From positions 1-36,728 of the forward strand of contig CANRDY010000013.1 in NCBI GenBank assembly GCA_947629515.1: a stretch of 36,728 nucleotides of DNA, written 5' to 3'. The DNA comes from an uncultured Clostridia bacterium. Lineage in GTDB: Bacteria > Bacillota > Clostridia > Christensenellales > Borkfalkiaceae. The first letter of the stretch is position 1. The number at the start of each line of letters is the position of its first letter. Positions 31,199-36,728 of the stretch are shown here, piece by piece. The translations under genes and the position numbers were made by a program. The notes beneath the pieces are model-generated. The model was not told the DNA's origin, ran no database searches, and was given only the letters and a program-made list of their open reading frames with translations.

Positions 31199-33265
31199 AT
31201 GATCAACAGAAACGCAATTTTCAGCGACGAGACCCAACTTTTCAAAACCCCCTTTGCCCCCTGTCAGGGCGAGAGGGTGGTTTTAAGGATAAGAACGCTC
31301 TCCAACGACGTCATTCACGCATACGCCGTCATAAACGGCGTCAAGCGCGAAATGCACAAGATCGCCGCGGAGCACCGCGAGGTCACCTTCCGCAAAGAGG
31401 TGTTCTTCGATTACTTCGAGGTGGCGTTCAAATGCCCCGAAAAAAAGGTGGCGTATTACTTTGTGCTCGAGGACGAGGACGAGCAGGTCTTTTTCAACCG
31501 CCTCGGCTGCATCGAGAACGCGCAGGACGAATATAACTTTTCGTTCGTCCCCGGCTTCGACGTCCCCGAGTGGGCGTTGGGAATTGTCTTTTATCAGATT
31601 TTTCCCGACAGGTTCTTGAACGGCGATCCTTCCAACGACGTCGAGGACAACGAATATTACTACACGGGCGGACATTCGCGCAGGATACGCGAGTGGGATA
31701 AACTGCCCGACGAGCTTGACGTGCGCAACTTCTACGGCGGAGATCTGCAGGGGGTAATGCAAAAGCTCGACTATCTTCAAAGCCTCGGCGTAGAAGCCAT
31801 TTACTTCAATCCCCTCTTCGTATCGCCGTCCAACCACAAGTACGACACGCAGGACTACGAATATATCGACCCTCACCTCGCCGTCATCGAAGAGGACGAG
31901 GATCACCGCATGCAGTATTGGGAAAAGCACAACGGCTACGCCCGCAGATACATAAAGCGGGTGACGAGCAAAGTCAACCTCGAAAAGAGCAACGCCTATT
32001 TCGCCTCGCTCGTCGAGGAAATTCACCGCCGCGGCATGCGCGTCGTCATAGACGGCGTTTTCAACCACTGCGGCTCTTTCAACAAATGGCTCGACAGAGA
32101 GGGAATATACCTCAACAAAGAGGGTTTCCAAAAGGGCGCGTTCCAATCGATAAGAAGCCCTTACAGAAGTTATTTCAACTTTGAAAAACACGAGGCGCAC
32201 AGCGAATACGAGGGGTGGTGGGGCTTCCCCACGTTGCCTAAACTCAACTACGAGCACAGCAAGGAACTCGAAAATTATATAATCTCCACGGGCGCAAAGT
32301 GGGTGTCCGCGCCCTTCAACGTCGACGGCTGGCGGCTCGACGTGGCGGCGGACTTGGGGCACAGCATGCGCTACAATCACCGCTTCTGGCGCAAGTTCCG
32401 CGAGCGCGTGCGCGAGGCTAACCCTCAGGCGTTCGTCTTTGCCGAGCATTACGGCTCTCCCGAGAGCTGGCTCGACGGCAGGGAATGGGATTCGGTTATG
32501 AACTACGACGCGTTCATGGAACCCGTAACGTGGTTTTTGACGGGCATGGAAAAGCACAGCGAGAGCTTCGACGAGACAAAGCTGTGGGACGGCAAGCAGT
32601 TCTTTGCGAGCATGTTCAAGAACATGGCGCGCTTTTCCCGTCCCGCCCTCGAAAGCGCGCTCAACCAGCTTTCCAACCACGACCATTCCCGCTTTTTGAC
32701 AAGAACCAACCGCACCGTCGGCACGACCCGCACCAAAGGTCCGCACGCGGCGGGATATAACGTAGACAAGCGCACTATGGAGCTTGCCGTGCTCATTCAG
32801 ATGACGTGGGTAGGCTCGCCCGGCATATACTACGCCGACGAGGCGGGTCAGGTGGGCTGGACCGATCCCGACAGCCGCAGAACTTACCCGTGGGGGCACG
32901 AGGACCTGAACTTAATAGAATTCCACCGCAAAGCCGTGGGACTGAGAAAGAGCATAAAGTGCTTAAAGCGCGGCTCTCTGATAAGCCTCGACGCGGGCTA
33001 CGGCTATATAATCTACGGCAGGTTCGACGGCGACGAATGTTGTGCGGTCATTATAAACTGTTCCGACCGCGAGCTCAGCCTCAACGCGCCCGTATGGCGA
33101 ATGGGCGTTCCCCGCAACGGCGCGCAGATGGTCCGCAAGTTCTTCTGCGCCGAAGAAAAATTCGACTTGCGCGAGGAAAAGACCGAGGTGTCGAGCGGAA
33201 GGATAGTGGTAACTCTGCCCGAACAGTCGGCGTGCGTCTATTACTATAAGTTCGAAAAGGATTAA
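31199..33265 (+). CDS. GH13 alpha-glucan hydrolase, cyclomaltodextrinase/neopullulanase type
   Basis: An alpha-amylase family enzyme of 688 residues. An N-terminal starch-binding-like beta domain (about 1-120, CBM34-like) precedes the TIM barrel beginning VFYQIFPDRFLNGDPSND. Catalytic residues can be read: nucleophile D381 in GWRLDVA, acid/base E416 in FAEHYGSPESW, and D495 in LSNHDHSR. IDGVFNHCG and GIYYADEAG also fit. It lacks a signal peptide, so it acts in the cytosol, probably on maltodextrins or glycogen-derived oligosaccharides. The layout best matches the GH13_20 neopullulanase/cyclomaltodextrinase/maltogenic amylase group; exact substrate is unknown. No strong ribosome site is seen. 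glgB follows after 77 bases and is probably in the same unit. Confidence 0.9.
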   Translation: MINRNAIFSDETQLFKTPFAPCQGERVVLRIRTLSNDVIHAYAVINGVKREMHKIAAEHREVTFRKEVFFDYFEVAFKCPEKKVAYYFVLEDEDEQVFFNRLGCIENAQDEYNFSFVPGFDVPEWALGIVFYQIFPDRFLNGDPSNDVEDNEYYYTGGHSRRIREWDKLPDELDVRNFYGGDLQGVMQKLDYLQSLGVEAIYFNPLFVSPSNHKYDTQDYEYIDPHLAVIEEDEDHRMQYWEKHNGYARRYIKRVTSKVNLEKSNAYFASLVEEIHRRGMRVVIDGVFNHCGSFNKWLDREGIYLNKEGFQKGAFQSIRSPYRSYFNFEKHEAHSEYEGWWGFPTLPKLNYEHSKELENYIISTGAKWVSAPFNVDGWRLDVAADLGHSMRYNHRFWRKFRERVREANPQAFVFAEHYGSPESWLDGREWDSVMNYDAFMEPVTWFLTGMEKHSESFDETKLWDGKQFFASMFKNMARFSRPALESALNQLSNHDHSRFLTRTNRTVGTTRTKGPHAAGYNVDKRTMELAVLIQMTWVGSPGIYYADEAGQVGWTDPDSRRTYPWGHEDLNLIEFHRKAVGLRKSIKCLKRGSLISLDAGYGYIIYGRFDGDECCAVIINCSDRELSLNAPVWRMGVPRNGAQMVRKFFCAEEKFDLREEKTEVSSGRIVVTLPEQSACVYYYKFEKD

Positions 33266-33342
33266 ACCGCAAAGCGGCGGTTCGCAGAGCCGTTCATATA
33301 AAATAAAAAAATTTTAAGGTAAAAAACCTTAGGGGGAAATAT

Positions 33343-35433
33343 ATGGAAAAATTTTTCGGAGATCTCGACAGATATCTCTTTCACCACGGCACGCACTACG
33401 AGCTGTACAACAAGATGGGCGCGCACCTCGTCGAAGAAAACGGGGTATGGGGCGTGCACTTCGTGTTGTGGGCGCCCAACGCACGGGCGGTGTGCGTCGT
33501 ATCCGACGGCAACGGCTGGACGCCCTGGCGCGACATAATGCAGAAAGTCGACGACGCGATGTGGGAGCTGTTCGTCCCCGGCATGTGCGAGGGCGTAAAA
33601 TATAAGTATCTCATAGTGCGCGCGGACGGTAGCGAGGTAGAAAAGATAGACCCCTACGCCTTCCGTTCCGAACTTCGCCCCGCCAACGCCTCGATAGTCG
33701 CCGACCTTAACCGCTATCAGTGGGGCGATGAAGAGTGGAGAAAGCAAAAGCACGAAGAGAACTTCCTCGAAAAGCCCATGGCGGTGTACGAAGTGCACCT
33801 CGGAAGCTGGAAAAAAGACCTTTCGAAGTGGGACGAGGATCAGTACTTCGATTACAGACGGCTTGCGCACGAGCTTGCAGAATACATAAACTACATGGGC
33901 TATACGCATATCGAGCTTATGGGAATATGCGAATATCCCTTCGACCCCTCGTGGGGATATCAGGTGACGGGATATTTTTCGCCCACGTCGCGCTACGGCA
34001 CGCCCGACGACTTCATGTATTTCGTCGACTATATGCACAAAAACGGCATAGGCGTCATACTCGACTGGGTTCCCGCCCACTTCCCCAAAGACGACTTCGG
34101 GCTTGCCATGTTCGACGGCACGCCCCTCTACGAATACGCCGACCCCCTGCGCGCGGAGTACCCCGAGTGGGGCACAAAGGCGTTCGATCTCGGTAAAAAA
34201 GAGGTGTCGAACTTCCTCATCGCCTCGGCGTTCTTCTGGGTGGAAAAATATCATGTCGACGCTTTAAGGGTGGACGCGGTCGCGGCTATGTTCTACAACA
34301 GCTTCGGCAGAGAGCAGTGGAGACCCAATATGTACGGCGGCAACGAGAACCTCGAAAGTTTCGAGTTCTTCCGCCACCTCAACAGCGTGCTCCGTCAAAG
34401 GACTGACGCCTTCCTCATCGCCGAGGACAGCTCGATAATAGACGGCGTTACAAAGCCCGCCAAAAAGGGCGGCTTCGGGTTCGGGCTCAAATGGAACATG
34501 GGCTGGATGAACGACACGCTCACCTATATCAAAAAAGACCCCGTTTACCGCCCCTATCACCACTGGCTGATGACTCATACGTTCGAGTATATCTTCAACG
34601 AAAACTATATGCTGGTACTCTCGCACGACGAAGTAGTGTACGGCAAGGGGAGCATGTACAACAAATTCCCCGGCAACCGAATGGACAAGTTCGGAAGCCT
34701 TAAAGCCCTTTACACTATGATGATAGGTCACCCCGGCAAAAAACTGCTGTTCATGGGGCAGGACTTCGCGCAGGAGAACGAGTGGAACTTCCGCACGGGG
34801 CTTGACTGGTGGCTGTGCGACGACGAGGGTCACCGCGACGTAATGAACTGCTATCGCGCACTTTTGCACCTTTACAGGGAACGCCCCGTACTCTACAACG
34901 ACTGCGGCGGTCCAAAGACCTTTGAGTGGATAAACAGCGGCGACTTCAACCGCAACATATTCACCTTTATCCGCCGCAACCCGTGGAACTACAACAACGC
35001 GCTCATATTCGTCATTAACTTCGCGCCCGTCGACAGGTGGGAAATGGGCGTCGGCGCGCCCCTTGCGGGCGTTTACAGAAGGGTGTTCACCACCTACCCC
35101 GACGGTTCGATCCTCAACATCGAGGCAAAGGAAGAGCTGTGCGACGGCAGACCCTATAAGCTCGTGTTCGATTTACGACCTTTCGAGGCGGCTGTGTTCG
35201 AAATGCCCTATATCGAGAGCACGCCCGAGGAGCAGAAAGAGGAAAAGAGCGTGCGCAGCAAAATAAAGCGCGCCCACAAAGAGGCAAAGACCGACACCTC
35301 GCATATCCCGCAGGTCGAAGCCCCCGCGGATAAAGCCCCCGCAAAGTCAGCTTCCGCCCCCAAGGCGAAAAAAGCCCCCGCGGCTAAATCCGCCGCCAAG
35401 GCAAAAACGCCCGCGAAAACTGCGAAGAAGTGA
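33343..35433 (+). CDS. glgB: 1,4-alpha-glucan branching enzyme
   Basis: Forms alpha-1,6 branches in glycogen. The N-terminal CBM48 domain (HFVLWAPNARAVCVV, about 35-110) precedes the GH13 barrel, entered at MAVYEVHLGSW. Catalytic residues: D311 in ALRVDAVAAM, E361 in IAEDSS and D429 in LSHDEV. The barrel and C-terminal beta domain end near residue 624. The last about 70 residues form a Lys/Ala/Pro-rich tail (PADKAPAKSASAPKAKKAP and similar), like a histone-H1-type basic tail, absent from standard GlgB. GGGGGAAAT lies before the ATG. With the upstream GH13 gene it suggests intracellular glycogen or maltodextrin turnover, although no glgA, glgC or glgP is in the window. Confidence 0.94.
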   Translation: MEKFFGDLDRYLFHHGTHYELYNKMGAHLVEENGVWGVHFVLWAPNARAVCVVSDGNGWTPWRDIMQKVDDAMWELFVPGMCEGVKYKYLIVRADGSEVEKIDPYAFRSELRPANASIVADLNRYQWGDEEWRKQKHEENFLEKPMAVYEVHLGSWKKDLSKWDEDQYFDYRRLAHELAEYINYMGYTHIELMGICEYPFDPSWGYQVTGYFSPTSRYGTPDDFMYFVDYMHKNGIGVILDWVPAHFPKDDFGLAMFDGTPLYEYADPLRAEYPEWGTKAFDLGKKEVSNFLIASAFFWVEKYHVDALRVDAVAAMFYNSFGREQWRPNMYGGNENLESFEFFRHLNSVLRQRTDAFLIAEDSSIIDGVTKPAKKGGFGFGLKWNMGWMNDTLTYIKKDPVYRPYHHWLMTHTFEYIFNENYMLVLSHDEVVYGKGSMYNKFPGNRMDKFGSLKALYTMMIGHPGKKLLFMGQDFAQENEWNFRTGLDWWLCDDEGHRDVMNCYRALLHLYRERPVLYNDCGGPKTFEWINSGDFNRNIFTFIRRNPWNYNNALIFVINFAPVDRWEMGVGAPLAGVYRRVFTTYPDGSILNIEAKEELCDGRPYKLVFDLRPFEAAVFEMPYIESTPEEQKEEKSVRSKIKRAHKEAKTDTSHIPQVEAPADKAPAKSASAPKAKKAPAAKSAAKAKTPAKTAKK

Positions 35434-35448
35434 GGCGGAGTGCGCACT

Positions 35449-35516
35449 TCCAAGCGTTCCGCTTGACCAAGTGTCTTAACGGCGACGAGGGAAAACGGCG
35501 TAACGGCTGTTCAACA
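35449..35516 (+). repeat. Intergenic repeat, family C unit after glgB
   Basis: CAAGCGTTCCGCTTGACC, AAGTGTCTTAACGGCG, about 25 variable bases, GCTGTTCAAC. Same orientation as the units at 2496-2638. Confidence 0.7.
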
Positions 35517-35520
35517 TAAA

Positions 35521-35565
35521 GCGGCGGGGCGGGCTGTTTTTACAGCCCGCCCCGCCGCATTTTAA
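35521..35565 (+). terminator. Strong hairpin terminator after glgB
   Basis: A perfect 17-bp GC-rich stem (35521-35537 with 35542-35558), loop of four T, followed by ATTTTAAAT. It probably ends the GH13-glgB transcript. Confidence 0.75.
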
Positions 35566-35573
35566 ATAATAAC

Positions 35574-35640
35574 TGTCACCCTGAGCAAGCGAAGCGCGTC
35601 GAACGGGTCTATTCCGCAGTATAGCGGAGTTATTATTTCG
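35574..35640. repeat. TGTCA...ATTCCGCAGTATAGCGGAG repeat
   Basis: CTGTCACCCTGAGCAAGCGA, then ATTCCGCAGTATAGCGGAGTT. It is related, in inverse orientation, to part of the mosaic at 5835-6027. Reversed pieces of the same mosaic continue to about 35887. Confidence 0.55.
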
Positions 35641-35685
35641 GAAATGTGGTGGGGCGCGTTTCAAAGAGCAAGCACAGACCACGGG

Positions 35686-35775
35686 GGGTCGAGTGCGGAT
35701 TTCTCAAAACAGCGGACACCCGCTGTTTTGCCGCACGAGATGAGTTTGCGCATACGTCCCGCGCAAACGGTGTCG
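35686..35775 (+). repeat. Intergenic repeat, family D, copy 2
   Basis: Second copy of 30936-31024. The first hairpin is AAAACAGCGG-ACAC-CCGCTGTTTT; the second is GTTTGCGC/GCGCAAAC (35744-35751 with 35761-35768), where copy 1 has GTTCGCGC/GCGCGAAC. The gene-free region 35434-36254 is made almost wholly of repeats C, E and D; no gene is seen. Confidence 0.8.
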
Positions 35776-36028
35776 TACCGAAGGCGACAGCCTTACCGAG
35801 CGCGGCGGCGTTCATTACGCCGCGCGAGAACTCTCGGTCAATCCCGCGCCTGTGGCGCGTGTCATATCCCTCGAAATGACAGTGCCATAAGTCGCTCCGA
35901 TAATATGCGCGCGGGCAATTTTGCCCGCGCGCGAATAGTGCCTTAATACATTTATATATTATTTGAAATTTACTCTTTATTGGAACGCACGCTCGGTTGC
36001 TTAAAAGTAATCAAGCCCCCCGCTTCCC

Positions 36029-36243
36029 GTTGAACAGTCTATACGCTTGTTTTACTTCCCCGCCGTTAAGATTCCCGTCCGCGGCGACCGCCGCTTTATG
36101 TTGAACAGCTTATACGCTTGTTTTACTTCCCCGCCGTTAAGAATCCCGTCCGCGGCGCCCCGCCGCTTTATGTTGAACAGCCGCCCCGCTCGTCCACCCG
36201 CAACGCCGTTAAGACACTTGATCAAGCGGAACGCTTGCGGAAC
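36029..36243 (-). repeat. 71-bp tandem repeat, family C, inverse orientation
   Basis: Three units start with GTTGAACAG at 36029, 36100 and 36172. The first two are nearly identical (TATACGCTTGTTTTACTTCC, CCGCCGTTAAGA, CCGTCCGCGGCG). The third keeps GTTGAACAG and CGCCGTTAAGACACTTG but has different bases between. Read on the minus strand this is the family C element seen at 2496-2638 and 35449-35516. Confidence 0.8.
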
Positions 36244-36254
36244 GTTTGCCCCTC

Positions 36255-36473
36255 TCAAATGTCGCTCAAACCCAGCAAAAAATCGGTCGAAGCGTTAAAA
36301 AAGCAGGCAATCTTTACAAGCGAATCGTAGTCGGGTTCGCATCTGCCGCTCTCCCAAAAACTCACCGTCTGATTGCAGAACCCGAGCGCCTCGCCCAATT
36401 TCCTCTGCGAAAGCCCCCTTTCAAGCCTCAGCTCCTTTAACCTTTTCCCGAAGACATTGCTTTTCATTGACAT
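36255..36473 (-). CDS. Xre-family transcription regulator
   Basis: A 72-residue single-domain HTH protein of the Xre/SinR/Cro type: FGKRLKELRLERGLSQRKLGEAL, then FCNQTVSFWESGRCEPDYDSL, then IACFFNASTDFLLGLSDI, covering all five helices. The start is uncertain: candidates in frame are TTG 36485, ATG 36473 and ATG 36467; AGGAAG at 36493-36488 is the only ribosome site seen and is 2 or 14 bases from the first two. It is divergent from the lipoprotein gene at 36556, and the spacer carries TCCTAC/GTAGGA elements that are good candidates for its operator. One of them overlaps its own ribosome site, fitting autoregulation (inference). Confidence 0.88.
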   Translation of the reverse strand: MSMKSNVFGKRLKELRLERGLSQRKLGEALGFCNQTVSFWESGRCEPDYDSLVKIACFFNASTDFLLGLSDI

Positions 36474-36489
36474 TAATTTTAACAAAACT

Positions 36490-36524
36490 TCCTACAAATT
36501 GTTGACTTCCTACTTTTTGTAGGA
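36490..36524. promoter_or_regulatory. Probable operator: TCCTAC/GTAGGA elements
   Basis: An inverted repeat TCCTAC-N5-GTAGGA fills 36508-36524, exactly the 17-base spacer between the -35 and -10 boxes. A further half-site TCCTAC lies 18 bases upstream at 36490-36495. Binding would block polymerase; the Xre protein next door is the likely ligand (inference). Confidence 0.7.
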
Positions 36525-36530
36525 TATAAT
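36502..36530 (+). promoter_or_regulatory. Near-consensus promoter of the lipoprotein gene
   Basis: TTGACT, 17 bases, TATAAT. AAGGAGAAAG lies before the ATG at 36556, so expression should be strong when not repressed. Confidence 0.88.
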
Positions 36531-36555
36531 TATTATGTTTTAAGGAGAAAGACTT

Positions 36556-36728
36556 ATGAAAAAATTTTTTGCTTTGTTGATAGCGACAATAGCCGCGTGC
36601 GCTTTGGTCTCGGTTTTTGCGGGCTGTGCGGACGGCGGACAGAATCCCGCGGGCGGAACTTCGGGCGGCGGTAACCAAACCTCTACGGAAAGCGGCGGAA
36701 CTTCGGGCGGCGGTAACCAAACCTCTAC
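36556..36728 (+). CDS. Lipoprotein with Gly/Ser/Thr repeats, cut by window end
   Basis: Only the first 57 codons are in the window. A basic start MKKFF, a hydrophobic stretch and the lipobox VFAGC with Cys at 24 mark a lipoprotein signal. After it comes a low-complexity linker, GGQNPAGGTSGGGNQTSTES, in which a 14-residue unit encoded by 42 bases repeats (36655 and 36697). The functional domain is beyond the window, so its role (substrate-binding protein, surface protein or other) cannot be told. A strong promoter with an operator-like inverted repeat, shared with the divergent Xre gene, implies tight control. Confidence 0.8.
   Translation, partial: MKKFFALLIATIAACALVSVFAGCADGGQNPAGGTSGGGNQTSTESGGTSGGGNQTS
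36655..36728 (+). repeat. 42-bp in-frame tandem repeat in lipoprotein linker
   Basis: The unit begins GGAACTTCGGGCGGCGGTAA; the second copy begins at 36697 and is exact as far as the window goes (32 bases). It encodes GTSGGGNQTSTESG. Confidence 0.85.

Noticed and set aside
31283-32899. A 538-codon open frame on the minus strand opposite the GH13 gene
   Set aside because: It lies wholly antisense to a gene with intact catalytic motifs, has no recognisable domain, and is expected from the GC-rich codon bias.
33262-34254. A 330-codon minus-strand open frame opposite glgB
   Set aside because: Shadow of glgB; no family motif and no ribosome site of note.
36029-36243. Integron-like attC sites, since GTTGAAC fits the GTTRRRY core
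   Set aside because: No integrase, no cassette genes and no convincing paired inner boxes; GTTRRRY is a very loose pattern.

Overview
The window looks like a chromosomal segment of a GC-rich, gut-type Clostridia (Bacillota). The main reason is the block from about 8.3 to 24.8 kb, which follows the conserved Firmicutes order: yicC-gmk-rpoZ-priA-def-fmt-rsmB-rlmN, then rpe-thiN, then rpmB on the opposite strand, an Asp23/YloU gene, a YloV/FakA gene and recG. Genes use strong AGGAGG-type ribosome sites and near-consensus sigma-A promoters. A finer placement (for example Christensenellales-like) is only a guess. I saw no tRNA, rRNA, CRISPR array, transposase or phage gene.

Layout. 0-5.5 kb: an alpha/beta hydrolase, a membrane-fused MurF-type ligase and D-Ala-D-Ala ligase (together the D-Ala-D-Ala branch of peptidoglycan precursor synthesis), and an NADP isocitrate dehydrogenase. 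5.5-6.1 kb: repeat mosaic. 6.07-6.65 kb, minus strand: a compact, apparently complete transcription unit of promoter, 30-residue peptide gene, seven mini-hairpins, second 30-residue peptide gene and terminator. 7.0-8.1 kb, minus: an unknown Cys-rich exported protein and a SpoIIQ-like LytM membrane protein. 8.3-24.8 kb: the housekeeping block, with a dipeptidase and a leucine-rich-repeat lipoprotein between thiN and rpmB. The usual prpC-prkC-rsgA genes are absent between rlmN and rpe. 25.1-30.7 kb: a giant DUF4011/SF1-helicase/nuclease-like protein, possibly anti-phage, with its own promoter. 31.2-35.4 kb: a GH13 maltodextrin hydrolase-type enzyme and a glycogen branching enzyme. 35.4-36.3 kb: more repeats. 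36.3-36.7 kb: a divergent Xre regulator/lipoprotein pair with an inverted repeat lying exactly in the promoter spacer.

How the genes work together. The central block joins nucleotide and RNA-polymerase supply (gmk, rpoZ), replication restart and repair (priA, recG), translation initiation and ribosome modification (def, fmt, rsmB, rlmN, rpmB), and cofactor or sugar-phosphate steps (thiN, rpe). The GH13 and GlgB pair points to internal glycogen/maltodextrin metabolism.

The most unusual content is (1) the twin 30-residue peptide locus with its hairpin array, which matches no family I recognise, and (2) several intergenic repeat families whose copies keep stem pairing through compensating base changes, suggesting selected RNA or single-stranded DNA structure. 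All functional calls are by reading motifs; no searches were run.
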